From NCBI RefSeq assembly GCF_001238275.1, contig NZ_LGTB01000030.1, positions 1-64,000 on the forward strand: DNA of 64,000 bases. The letters are read 5' to 3'. Source of the stretch: Bradyrhizobium viridifuturi. Its GTDB lineage: Bacteria > Pseudomonadota > Alphaproteobacteria > Rhizobiales > Xanthobacteraceae. The position numbers were made by a program, and so were the translations under genes. Below are positions 1 through 8,031 of this stretch, piece by piece (the first letter of the stretch is position 1; every line of letters starts with the position of its first letter). The notes beneath the pieces are model-generated. The model was not told the origin of the DNA. It saw only the letters and a list, made by a program, of their open reading frames with translations, and searched no databases.

Positions 1-1470
1 GGCGGTGGCGGCGGCTTCCACGGCGCGGGGGGTTTCCACGGCGGAGGCTTTCACGGCGGCGGGGCCCGCGCGGGCGGATTCCATACCATCCATGCGGCTC
101 CCCATGCCGCGACAAGGATGGGGCGCAGCGGCGGCGCGCGGCAATTCCATGCCGTTCACGATCCGGCCATGGCCCACAGCCCGGCCGTCGGCCACAATCC
201 GGCCGTCTCGCACGGCGTAGCCGCGGGGCGCCAGGCGCCGTCGGCCGCCGCGATGCGGCGCAACGCCAGCGCTGTCGGCCGCTCGTTGTCCTCGCGTCCA
301 GTCACGGCCGCCTTGCGCAGCCCGGGCGGCTTGCGCAACCCGGCGGCGCGCGCCGCGGTCATGACGGCTGCCGCCGGCGCAGCCTGGGGAATTCACAACA
401 ACAATGGTGGCTGGTGGTGGCGCCATCCGCATGGCGGTTTCGGCTGGATCGGCCCGGTGTTCTGGCCCTACGCCTATTACGATCTCTACGATTACGCGTG
501 GTGGGGCGACGACTACGACCCGTACTTCTGGGACTATGGCTACAACGACATCTATACCGGCCTGTTCGGTCCTTATGACTACGATGCCCTGAGCGGCTAT
601 GCCTACTATCTGCCCGGCTACGCCGGTCCGCGGCCGCCGGTCACAGGCCGATCCGGCGCCCGCGCTCAGACCGCGACCCTCGCGGACATGTGCGGCAGCG
701 ACAGAAGCGATATCGCGGGCTTCCCGATCGAGCAATTCCGCAGCGCCATTCAGCCCAACGCCGAGCAGAACGCAGCGCTCGATGAACTCGCCAGCGCATC
801 GCAGAAGGCCTCCGAGACCATTCTCAATTCATGTCCCAAGGACGTGCCTGTGACCGCGCCGAGCCGCCTCGCCGCGATGCAGCAGCGCCTCCAGGCGATG
901 CGTGATGCGGTCGGCATCCTGCAACCGGCGCTGGAGAAGTTCTACGGGCTGCTCAGCGACGACCAGAAAGCCAAGGTGACCGCGCTGGCGGCAAATCAGC
1001 AACGCGGCACGCGTGAAGCGACGTCCGGCAACGGCAACTGCAACGCCGCGCAACCGGCCGCCATCGCGTGGCCCGGCGACGTCATCGAACGCGACGTCAG
1101 GCCGACCGACGCCCAGCGGGCGAGCCTCGACGCCTTGCGGGATGCGGCAACGAAGGCCGAGGACGCATTGAAGTCGTCCTGTCCGCCCGGCGATGCGCGC
1201 ACGCCGCCGGCACGCCTTGCGGCGGTCGGAGCAAAACTCGATTCCATGCTTCAGGCGATCGGGACGGTACGCCCGGCCCTCGACACCTTCTACAGCGCGC
1301 TCAGCGACGAGCAGAAGGCGGCGTTCGACGCGATCGGTCCCGAGCGCGACGGCGGCAGGAGCGCGATGGCCGCCGCAAGCGTCGACGAGCCGCCGCGAAG
1401 CCATCATCGCCGCCGCCACCATCACGGTCCGAATATCGGCGGCATGATCTTCCGGATGATCGGCCTGTAG
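1..1470 (+). CDS. Gly/His-rich LTXXQ-motif (Spy/CpxP-like) envelope protein, 5' end outside window
   Basis: The reading frame is open from base 1, so the true start lies upstream; 489 residues are visible. Residues 1-40 are Gly/Phe/His repeats (GGGFHG type). A short hydrophobic Ala-rich stretch lies near residues 120-130, and residues 155-195 are unusually rich in Tyr, Asp and Trp. Two related helical repeats follow, at about 230-330 and 346-447. Each begins with a Cys-containing segment and ends in an LS-D-[DE]-Q-K motif (LSDDQKAK, LSDEQKAA), the LTXXQ signature of Spy/CpxP-type periplasmic proteins. The C-terminus has a His/Arg cluster. Family membership suggests a periplasmic or envelope stress protein; the client or metal is unknown. 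Confidence 0.75.
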   Translation, partial: GGGGGFHGAGGFHGGGFHGGGARAGGFHTIHAAPHAATRMGRSGGARQFHAVHDPAMAHSPAVGHNPAVSHGVAAGRQAPSAAAMRRNASAVGRSLSSRPVTAALRSPGGLRNPAARAAVMTAAAGAAWGIHNNNGGWWWRHPHGGFGWIGPVFWPYAYYDLYDYAWWGDDYDPYFWDYGYNDIYTGLFGPYDYDALSGYAYYLPGYAGPRPPVTGRSGARAQTATLADMCGSDRSDIAGFPIEQFRSAIQPNAEQNAALDELASASQKASETILNSCPKDVPVTAPSRLAAMQQRLQAMRDAVGILQPALEKFYGLLSDDQKAKVTALAANQQRGTREATSGNGNCNAAQPAAIAWPGDVIERDVRPTDAQRASLDALRDAATKAEDALKSSCPPGDARTPPARLAAVGAKLDSMLQAIGTVRPALDTFYSALSDEQKAAFDAIGPERDGGRSAMAAASVDEPPRSHHRRRHHHGPNIGGMIFRMIGL

Positions 1471-1522
1471 GGCTCGCCGTCGCCTCTCGCATTGGCGGCA
1501 CCACCGCGATGCCGCCTGCGCG

Positions 1523-1630
1523 CTACGGCGCGATCCAGATGCCAATCATGATGATCGCCAATGAGACGGCAATCACGAGCACATCGGTCGTGAGCCACCC
1601 CGGCATTCCATTTGCTGGCTGCTTGCTCAT
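1523..1630 (-). CDS. 35-residue single-pass membrane peptide
   Basis: The minus-strand frame runs from an ATG at 1628-1630 to a TAG at 1523-1525. After a polar start (MSKQPANGMPGW) comes one continuous hydrophobic helix (VLVIAVSLAIIMIGIWIAP) that ends the protein. A good ribosome-binding site (GAGGGAG) sits about 7 bases before the ATG. The arrangement of short polar N-terminus plus one transmembrane helix is typical of small rhizobial inner-membrane peptides, but I do not recognise a named family. It is convergent with the LTXXQ gene. Coding status rests on the RBS and the clean hydrophobic segment. Confidence 0.5.
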   Translation of the reverse strand: MSKQPANGMPGWLTTDVLVIAVSLAIIMIGIWIAP

Positions 1631-1885
1631 GTCCGCGACTCCCTCTGTTCGCGCCGAGCCACCATGCTGAAGCGGATAACGCACCAACGCGCGTGAAGCA
1701 GATCACACCGGACAGGAAATAATGATTGTCAAAATTTTTTCGCGCGTAGCGCGCGCAAGTTGCGACGTACGATCTATCTTCCGCTCAGGTTTCTGAACAT
1801 GTTCGACAACGCCGGCCGCTCCGGCAGACACTAGCACATCCACGCGCGCGTGCGGACTCGCATGGAAACATTTGCGCAATGCCTG

Positions 1886-3265
1886 CTACGGCGCAGATCT
1901 CCGGCTGATCGTCATCGGCAGCCCGTGCGCCGGACGCAGCGTGATGCGCTGGAGCGGTTGCACGTCGGCGTGCGGCAGCAACCTCATCTCGAAATCGCGC
2001 ATCAAAGTCGCGAGCACGATAGTCGCTTCCTGCAAGGCAAACGACGCGCCGATGCAGGTCCGCGGCCCGACCCCGAACGGCAGATAGGCGAACCGCGGAA
2101 TTGCGCCGCGGGCCTCCGGCAGGAAACGCGAGGGGTCGAACGCATCGGGGCGATCCCACAGCTCGCGATGCCGATGCAGCACGTAGGGCGCGATCACGAT
2201 CAGGGCACCCGGCCCGACCATCAGATCGCCCAGCCTGTCCGCCTCGCGCGCCATCCGGCTGAGCGCGGCGATCGGCGGGTAAAGGCGCAGCGCCTCCTCG
2301 ATCACCGCCCTCGTTACCGTCAGCCGCGCGGCGAGTTCATCGTCCGGATTGGCAAGTTCGCGCGCCGCCTCCGTCACGACGCGCGATCGCCATTCAGCCG
2401 ACTGCGACAACAAGAAGATCGACCAGGCGAGCGTGTTCGCAGTCGTCTCGTGTCCCGCGGAGAGAAAGGTGAGAATGTTCGAGCGGATTTCCTTCAGGCC
2501 GAGTTGCCGTCCCGTCGAGGGATCCGGCGAACGCAGCAGCAGGGTCAGCAGATCGTTGGGGGGACTGGCATGCCCTCGACTTCTCGTGTCGATGATCCGG
2601 TCGATCACGGCCTCGAAATAGGTCATCGTCGCGCGCAGGCGGCGATGCCCAGGGCGCGGCACGAATTTGGGCACCCCGAGCAGATCGAGCGCGCCGATGC
2701 GGCCGATCACGCCGAAATAGGCATTCATGGCCATCCGGAATTCATCGATGTCGCTACCGATGCCATCGGAAAAGATCGTCAGCGCGAGAACGTTCAGCGT
2801 GACCAGGGTCATCTCGGCTGCAACATCGAGCGTGGCGCCGGATCCCATCCTGGTCCATTTCGCCGCCAGCTCGTTGGCTGCCGCCAACATCGGCTTTGTG
2901 AAGGAAGTAACGGTACGAGGCGCGAAGGTCGGGGCGAGCGTTCGCCGCTGCATCTCCCAACGCTTTCCTTCGACACTCAGCAGGCCGTCGGACAGTCCCG
3001 ACGAGAGGATGCGGCGCTGGATCGTGTCCTTCGGGTAGTTCTCCGAATTGTCCATCAGCACGCGTTTGATGGCGCGCGGGTCGTGAACCACGAATGTGTC
3101 GGTGAATGGCAGGCGCAGCTTGACGATCGGCTGCCGAAAGAAATCCGCGCTCCAGCACTCGAGCGGATTCCGCCGCAATCTGGTCAGCAGCTCAACAAAT
3201 CCAAGCCGGCTTTGCGGAGGACGCGGGACAGGAGGACAATAATCGGCTTCGTGGCACTGCAACAT
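1886..3265 (-). CDS. Cytochrome P450 monooxygenase
   Basis: This 459-residue protein is the usual length for a soluble bacterial P450. Signatures in order are the I-helix oxygen-activation motif AGHETT near residue 270, the K-helix ExxR motif (EEALRLYPP) near 322, and the heme-thiolate loop FGVGPRTCIG near 400, whose Cys is the axial ligand. The N-terminus carries the Pro-rich segment (CPPVPRPPQ) common before the P450 fold and has no membrane anchor. It should insert one oxygen atom into an unknown substrate using a ferredoxin partner. No ferredoxin or reductase gene is adjacent, so redox partners must be elsewhere. The overall pattern resembles the CYP class with CYP4/CYP102-like motifs; substrate cannot be called. 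Confidence 0.93.
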   Translation of the reverse strand: MLQCHEADYCPPVPRPPQSRLGFVELLTRLRRNPLECWSADFFRQPIVKLRLPFTDTFVVHDPRAIKRVLMDNSENYPKDTIQRRILSSGLSDGLLSVEGKRWEMQRRTLAPTFAPRTVTSFTKPMLAAANELAAKWTRMGSGATLDVAAEMTLVTLNVLALTIFSDGIGSDIDEFRMAMNAYFGVIGRIGALDLLGVPKFVPRPGHRRLRATMTYFEAVIDRIIDTRSRGHASPPNDLLTLLLRSPDPSTGRQLGLKEIRSNILTFLSAGHETTANTLAWSIFLLSQSAEWRSRVVTEAARELANPDDELAARLTVTRAVIEEALRLYPPIAALSRMAREADRLGDLMVGPGALIVIAPYVLHRHRELWDRPDAFDPSRFLPEARGAIPRFAYLPFGVGPRTCIGASFALQEATIVLATLMRDFEMRLLPHADVQPLQRITLRPAHGLPMTISRRSAP

Positions 3266-3570
3266 GGGCCACCGTGAAAAAGTTCAATGTACCGGCGAAC
3301 AATATCAGGAAAAGCGATCGGTTCCTCAAGCGCTTCGTATTGCAGCACGAAATGACGGCGGGCGCGGCCGCGAGGAGTCCGGCACCGGCGGTGGGTCGGC
3401 CTGCCGCATCGTTCGTTGAGCTACGGCGGATGAAGCCGGTCAACCCACCCTATGTTCTCCTCACTGGCCGTAGGGTGGGTTAGCCAAAGGGGTAACCCAC
3501 CGCGATGCTCTCGCGCCGAAGATGGTGGGATGCGCTTTCGCCAACCCACCCCCAAGCACGACGCTTTGCC
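3266..3570. repeat. Intergenic region with palindromic GGGTGGGTTA repeat element
   Basis: This gap between the P450 start and the next gene holds no convincing ORF. From about 3437 to 3553 it contains several direct and inverted copies of a GGGTGGGTTA / TAACCCACC motif: CAACCCACCC at 3441-3450, TAGGGTGGGTTAGCC from 3471, GGTAACCCACC from 3491, GGTGGGATGCGC from 3524 and CCAACCCACC from 3541. These can fold into stem-loops. Repeats of this type are scattered through Bradyrhizobium intergenic DNA (recalled, not searched). The remainder (3266-3436) must hold the P450 promoter, but I cannot pick boxes with confidence. Confidence 0.6.
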
Positions 3571-4749
3571 TCACAGCACCTTGCGCTGCGCAAGGTTCTT
3601 CATCAACGCACCGACTCCGAACGTCCACGGCTCGCATTCGTCGCTGCCCCGCATCCGGTTGACCAGCTTGCCGAGCTGGGGCGCCGCGATGGTGACGATG
3701 TCGTCGCGCTTGTGGGTGAAGCCCTCGCCCTTGGCGTCGCGGTCCTTCACCGGCGCGAACATCGTGCCGAGGAACAGCGCAAAGCCGTCGGGATACTGAT
3801 GCACTGGGCCGATGGTCTGGGCGACGAGATCGGTCGGGTCGCGGCTGATCTTGGAGATCGAGGAATGGCCCTCGAGCACGAAGCCGTCCGCGCCCGTCAC
3901 GGTCAGGCCGACATCCATCTTTCGGACGTCGTCGAGCGAGAAGGTCTGATCGAACAGCCGGAGCAGCGGGCCGATCGCGCAGGAGGCATTGTTGTCCTTG
4001 GCCTTCGACAGCAGCAGCGCCGAGCGGCCCTCGAAGTCGCGCAGGTTGACGTCGTTGCCGAGCGCGGCGCCGACGATCCTGCCGGCACCGGAGACGACGA
4101 GCACGACCTCCGGCTCGGGATTATTCCAGGTCGACTTCGGATGCAACCCGGCATCCATGCCGGTGCCGACCGAGGACAGCGTCGGCGCCTTGGTGAACAC
4201 TTCGGCATCGGGGCCGATGCCGACCTCGAGATACTGGCTCCACGCGTTCTGATCGATCAGCACCTGCTTCAGCCGCATCGCCTGCTCCGAGCCCGGCTTC
4301 AGCTTGGAGAGATCGTCACCGACCAGCCGTACCACCTCCTTGCGGATTGCCTCCGCCGACGACGGATTGCCGCGCGCGCGCTCCTCGATCACCCGCTCCA
4401 GCATCGAGATCGCGAAGGTGACGCCGGCGGCCTTCAGCACCTGCAAGTCGACCGGCGCGAGCAGATGCGGCCTCGCCTTGTCGCGGCCGTCAGGCGGCGT
4501 GTTGGTGAGGATAGTCTCGAAATCGCCGACCCGCTCGCCGCGCGTGGCGCGCAATGCGCCGGCAGGATCGGCTTCCTCGCATAGCGCGCTCACGGTGGGG
4601 AAGCGCGCAGTGACGTCGAACACGCCTTCCGCCCGCACCGCGACCACGGCGGGTCCCCCCGCCTGCGGCAGCCAGACCCGTCCGACCAGCGTGCCGGCCG
4701 CGCCGTCCTCCGGCAGAACGTCTTTTGGCGTGAGCGAAATCATCGGCAT
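3571..4749 (-). CDS. Fumarylacetoacetate hydrolase-family protein
   Basis: This 392-residue protein has the FAH C-terminal fold from about residue 110 onward. Recognisable pieces are the acidic segment PEPEVVLVVSGAGRIVGAALGN near 210-230 (the PEPE element supplies metal-ligand carboxylates), the GNDVNLRDFEG segment, and the late Gly-rich LFLGTMFAPVKD region. Family members hydrolyse or dehydrate acyl-pyruvate-like and 2-keto-3-deoxy sugar-acid substrates with Mg2+ or Mn2+. The longer variant with this extended N-terminal part resembles the sugar-acid dehydratase branch of the superfamily, but the substrate is inference. It appears to be a single-gene unit; no sugar pathway genes flank it. Confidence 0.8.
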   Translation of the reverse strand: MPMISLTPKDVLPEDGAAGTLVGRVWLPQAGGPAVVAVRAEGVFDVTARFPTVSALCEEADPAGALRATRGERVGDFETILTNTPPDGRDKARPHLLAPVDLQVLKAAGVTFAISMLERVIEERARGNPSSAEAIRKEVVRLVGDDLSKLKPGSEQAMRLKQVLIDQNAWSQYLEVGIGPDAEVFTKAPTLSSVGTGMDAGLHPKSTWNNPEPEVVLVVSGAGRIVGAALGNDVNLRDFEGRSALLLSKAKDNNASCAIGPLLRLFDQTFSLDDVRKMDVGLTVTGADGFVLEGHSSISKISRDPTDLVAQTIGPVHQYPDGFALFLGTMFAPVKDRDAKGEGFTHKRDDIVTIAAPQLGKLVNRMRGSDECEPWTFGVGALMKNLAQRKVL

Positions 4750-4890
4750 CTCCCATTTTCGTGTTGTTGGCGCTTGTTAGCACAGTCGCGGCGCCGGCGT
4801 GAAACAGCGGTCATGCCAATGTCATAGAGGGGTAACATCGCCCGTCAATGCTCCCGTCGATCCATCTAACACACTGAAAGACGGACCTTC

Positions 4891-5838
4891 ATGACCGCTC
4901 CCCACCTCACCGACGAAGCCACCCACGAGGAAGCACTGCGTGAGGAAGCCTTGCGCGCCCGCATCCACCAGGAGATGGCCGACAACCTCGACGAGGAACT
5001 CGAGCTCGAACTCGATGACATCAGGCTCGACGAGCTCGACCATGACGGAGAGGCCGGAAAGCCGTCGATCGACCGCAAGTTCTACTTCCGCGAACTGCTG
5101 CGGCTGCAGGGCGAGTTGGTCAAGCTGCAGGACTGGGTGCAGCACGAGAAGAAGAAGGTCGTGGTGCTGTTCGAGGGCCGCGATTCCGCAGGCAAGGGCG
5201 GCGTCATCAAGCGCATCACCCAGCGGCTCAACCCGCGGGTCTGCCGCATCGCGGCGCTGCCGGCGCCGAACGAGCGCGAGCGCACGCAATGGTATTTCCA
5301 GCGCTATGTCTCGCATCTGCCGGCCGGCGGCGAGATGGTGCTGTTCGACCGCAGCTGGTACAACCGCGCCGGGGTCGAGAAAGTGATGGGGTTCTGCTCC
5401 GACGAGCAGTATGAGGAATTCTTCAACTCGGTGCCGGAATTCGAGCGCATGCTGATCCGCTCCGGCACCATCCTGCTGAAATACTGGTTCTCGATCACCG
5501 ACGAGGAACAGGCATTCCGCTTCTCGATGCGGATCCAGGATCCGCTGAAGCAATGGAAGCTGAGCCCAATGGACGTCGAGGCGCGGACCCGCTGGGAACT
5601 GTACACCAAGGCCAAGGAGACGATGCTGGAGCGCACCCACCTGCCTGACTCTCCGTGGTGGATCGTCGATGCCGTCGACAAGAAGCGCGCCCGGCTCAAC
5701 TGCATCTCGCATCTGTTGAGCCAGATCCCCTATCATCACGTCACCCACCAACCGGTGGTGCTGCCGCCGCGGGTGCGCAACCCGGACTATCACCGCGGCC
5801 CGATCCCGCCGGAAATGTACGTGCCGGGACGGTATTGA
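4891..5838 (+). CDS. ppk2: Polyphosphate kinase 2
   Basis: This 315-residue protein has the complete PPK2 core. Walker A EGRDSAGKGG lies near residues 95-104, the PPK2 segment WYFQRYVSHLP near 138, and the Walker B/FDRSWYNRAG motif near 152-161. The lid region has conserved Arg residues (RIQDPLKQWKLSPMD) and the C-terminal part contains SPWWIVDA. It transfers phosphate between polyphosphate and nucleotides, mainly making NTP from polyP. The N-terminus (residues 1-65) is a highly acidic Glu/Asp-rich extension. The gene stands alone, followed 35 bases later by a strong hairpin. Confidence 0.95.
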   Translation: MTAPHLTDEATHEEALREEALRARIHQEMADNLDEELELELDDIRLDELDHDGEAGKPSIDRKFYFRELLRLQGELVKLQDWVQHEKKKVVVLFEGRDSAGKGGVIKRITQRLNPRVCRIAALPAPNERERTQWYFQRYVSHLPAGGEMVLFDRSWYNRAGVEKVMGFCSDEQYEEFFNSVPEFERMLIRSGTILLKYWFSITDEEQAFRFSMRIQDPLKQWKLSPMDVEARTRWELYTKAKETMLERTHLPDSPWWIVDAVDKKRARLNCISHLLSQIPYHHVTHQPVVLPPRVRNPDYHRGPIPPEMYVPGRY

Positions 5839-6230
5839 GCGAACTGCCTTTCGCCGACCTGTACTTTCTCCCCGGATCGCATCTCGCGATGCGATCCGAC
5901 CGACCTCTACCGCCGCGCCCCATCGCGCGGATGAGGTACGCCTGTGAATTTTCTGAATAATAGAATAATGCCCCTGATTTGCCCGACGTGTCAAGTTGCC
6001 GTGTCGAATGCCGGCACGCCCGCCGACTCCTTTGCATGGGGTTGTTTTCCAGCATTTTGGTGGTGCGCTCCTGCGGAGATGGGCAACGTGCGATAGCCCT
6101 GCCGTAAACGGAGCAAGGTGAAGGGATAGGCATCCCCTCTTCGCCACGCCTACCAATGGTGCAGACGCGTGCCCTTGCTGGCACCGGAACCCGACGCTAG
6201 GCTTCCCCGATCTGGTGCAGGGAGGCCCGC
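5839..6230. other. 392-base intergenic region with an 11-bp perfect hairpin
   Basis: I see no supported gene here. The one clear structure is the hairpin at 5873-5898: stem CGGATCGCATC, loop TCGC, then the exact inverse. It lacks a following T-run, so it may be a repeat element or a Rho-type 3' structure rather than a classical terminator. The same 11-base stem recurs at 7158-7182 with a different loop. The last bases carry AGGGAGG at 6219-6225, the ribosome-binding site for the TTG-started gene at 6231. Confidence 0.6.
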
Positions 6231-7109
6231 TTGACTCAATCCGACGACATCAAGATTTCCGAAGATCGCCGCGACGCGCTGCGCTATGCGCTCGGGATCG
6301 GCAGCGGCGCGGCGCTCGCGGCCGCGATGGCAACCCCGGCCGCGGCACAGACGCAAGCCGACAACACGCTGGATCGCATCCGCGCCAACAAGGTGCTGCG
6401 GATCGCGGTGCTGCCGGGCGAGCTGCCCTATTTCAACAAGGACCTCGCCACCGGCACCTGGTCCGGCTTCTCGATCGAGATGGCCAACGATCTGGCGAAA
6501 CTGCTCGATGTCAAGCTGGAATATGTCGAATCGACCTATGGCAATTCAATTCTTGATTTGCAGGCCAACAAGATCGATCTCGGCTTCGCGCTCAACCCGA
6601 CCCCGCAGCGCGCGCTGGTAGTCGATTTCACCAACCTCGTGTTCCCGCACCCGTTCGGCGCGATGCTGAAGAAGGGGCTGGAGGCCAAGACCTGGGCTGA
6701 CATCAACAAACCGGAGGTCAAGATCGCGGTCGACGTCGGATCGGCCAATGAGGCCGTGGCGCGGCGCTTTGCGCCGAACGCCACCATCAAGTCGCTGAAG
6801 TCGCGCGACGAGGTGATGCTGGAAATGTCGTCGGGCCGCGTCGATTGCGTGGTCAACGCGCTGGTGCTCGGGCTGACCGCGATCGCCAAGAACCCCAACC
6901 TCGGCACCTACAAGATCCTGGCCTCGCCCTCGGTGACGATCGCGAGCGGCACGGCGGTACGGCGCGAACAGGACAAGCGCTGGCGCGATTTCCTGTCGGT
7001 GTGGATCGACTACAACCGCGGCATCGGCCAGATGCGCGAATGGTTCGTCAAGGGCCTCGGGCTCGCCGGCGTCAAGCCGGAGGACGTGCCGGTGGAGCTG
7101 AATATCTGA
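6231..7109 (+). CDS. Amino-acid-type ABC transporter periplasmic binding protein
   Basis: This 292-residue family 3 solute-binding protein starts with TTG at 6231, chosen because AGGGAGG lies 5 bases upstream. Residues 13-40 form an export signal (DRRDALRYALGIGSGAAL ending in PAAAQ); the RR pair suggests Tat export but the motif is loose. The mature part shows the expected SBP_bac_3 pattern: LRIAVLPGELPYFN, then WSGFSIEMANDLAKLL, then the hinge and IDLGFALNPTPQRALVVDFT. Such proteins usually bind polar amino acids. The only nearby permease of the matching type is convergent at 7290-7958, so the pair probably works together, though the ATPase is not in this window. Confidence 0.85.
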   Translation: MTQSDDIKISEDRRDALRYALGIGSGAALAAAMATPAAAQTQADNTLDRIRANKVLRIAVLPGELPYFNKDLATGTWSGFSIEMANDLAKLLDVKLEYVESTYGNSILDLQANKIDLGFALNPTPQRALVVDFTNLVFPHPFGAMLKKGLEAKTWADINKPEVKIAVDVGSANEAVARRFAPNATIKSLKSRDEVMLEMSSGRVDCVVNALVLGLTAIAKNPNLGTYKILASPSVTIASGTAVRREQDKRWRDFLSVWIDYNRGIGQMREWFVKGLGLAGVKPEDVPVELNI

Positions 7110-7128
7110 GATTGAGAATGTCTGCTTC

Positions 7129-7283
7129 ACCTCTCCCCGCGCTTTGCGGGGAGAGGTCGGATCGCATCGGAGATGCGATCCGGGTGAGGGGCGAAGGCAC
7201 TCAGCTCAACAAGCAGCGAACTGCTCACCGGATAGAAGCCCCTCACCCCAGCCCGCTCCCCGCAAGAGCGGGGCGAGGGAGAA
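7129..7283. repeat. Compound intergenic hairpin repeat between convergent genes
   Basis: Two perfect hairpins are stacked. ACCTCTCCCCGC at 7129-7140 pairs with 7146-7157 around GCTTT, and CGGATCGCATC at 7158-7168 pairs with 7172-7182 around GGA. Beyond this, GGGTGAGGGG near 7183 faces an inverse CCCCTCACCCC near 7240, and CGCTCCCCGC is followed by GCGGGGCGAGGG, closing a larger dyad. This is a classic rhizobial intergenic palindromic element (recalled type). It sits between the convergent binding-protein and permease genes and could end both transcripts. Confidence 0.7.
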
Positions 7284-7289
7284 GGCCAC

Positions 7290-7958
7290 TCACACCTTGT
7301 CGTAGGTCAGTCCGCGCTCCAGCCGCCTGGCCACCAGCGTCGACGGGAACAGGATCGCGAAATAGATTAGCGCCACGACGGTGTAGACTTCGAGCGGCCG
7401 GTAGGTGTCGGCGTTGATCAGGGTTGCGTTGTAGACGAGGTCGGGCACTGCGATGATCGAGACCAGCGAGGTGTTCTTGAGCTGCGTCACCGACTGGTTG
7501 ACATAGGGCGCCATCATCGGCTTCAGCGCCTGCGGCAGGATCACGAGCCGCATCAGGCGCCAGCCGCGGAAGCCGAGCGCCTTGGCCGCGTCCCACTGCC
7601 CGACCGGCACGCTTTCAATGCTGCCACGCACGATCTCGGCATAGAACGCGCCACCATAGAGCGACAGCACGCTGACAGCGGCGACATGCGCCGGGATGTT
7701 GACGCCGATCACGACCGGAAACGCGTAGTAGAACCAGATGATCTGCACCAAGAGCGGCGTGCAGCGGAAGGTTTCGATATAAGCGATCAGGAGCCAGTCG
7801 ATCACCGGGATGCGCCGCAGCCGCAGCATGCCGACGATCAGGCCGATCAAGGTGCCCAGGATGATGGTGCCGATCGTATAGGCGATGGTCCAGCCGAGCC
7901 CCAGCCAGAACAGATGGCTGTACTTGGCGAGGATCCCGAAATCCCAGACGTAGTTCAT
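7290..7958 (-). CDS. Amino-acid ABC transporter permease
   Basis: This HisM/GlnP-type inner-membrane permease has 222 residues from the chosen ATG at 7956-7958, which is preceded by GAGGGGCAGG. The frame stays open upstream to 8057, but that part is polar and overlaps the oxidase gene, so I left it out. It has about five transmembrane segments and the permease signature for ATPase contact (the EAA loop), seen here as QWDAAKALGFRGWRLMRLVILPQA. It follows the DadA-like oxidase with a 73-base gap on the same strand. Only one permease is present and no ATPase gene is nearby. Confidence 0.9.
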   Translation of the reverse strand: MNYVWDFGILAKYSHLFWLGLGWTIAYTIGTIILGTLIGLIVGMLRLRRIPVIDWLLIAYIETFRCTPLLVQIIWFYYAFPVVIGVNIPAHVAAVSVLSLYGGAFYAEIVRGSIESVPVGQWDAAKALGFRGWRLMRLVILPQALKPMMAPYVNQSVTQLKNTSLVSIIAVPDLVYNATLINADTYRPLEVYTVVALIYFAILFPSTLVARRLERGLTYDKV

Positions 7959-8031
7959 CCTGCCCCTCGGTTGCCGCGCGTTCCCCTCGGCGTGGCCTGA
8001 TGCCCCAGCATCGCAGGCAGCTTCGTGCGTG

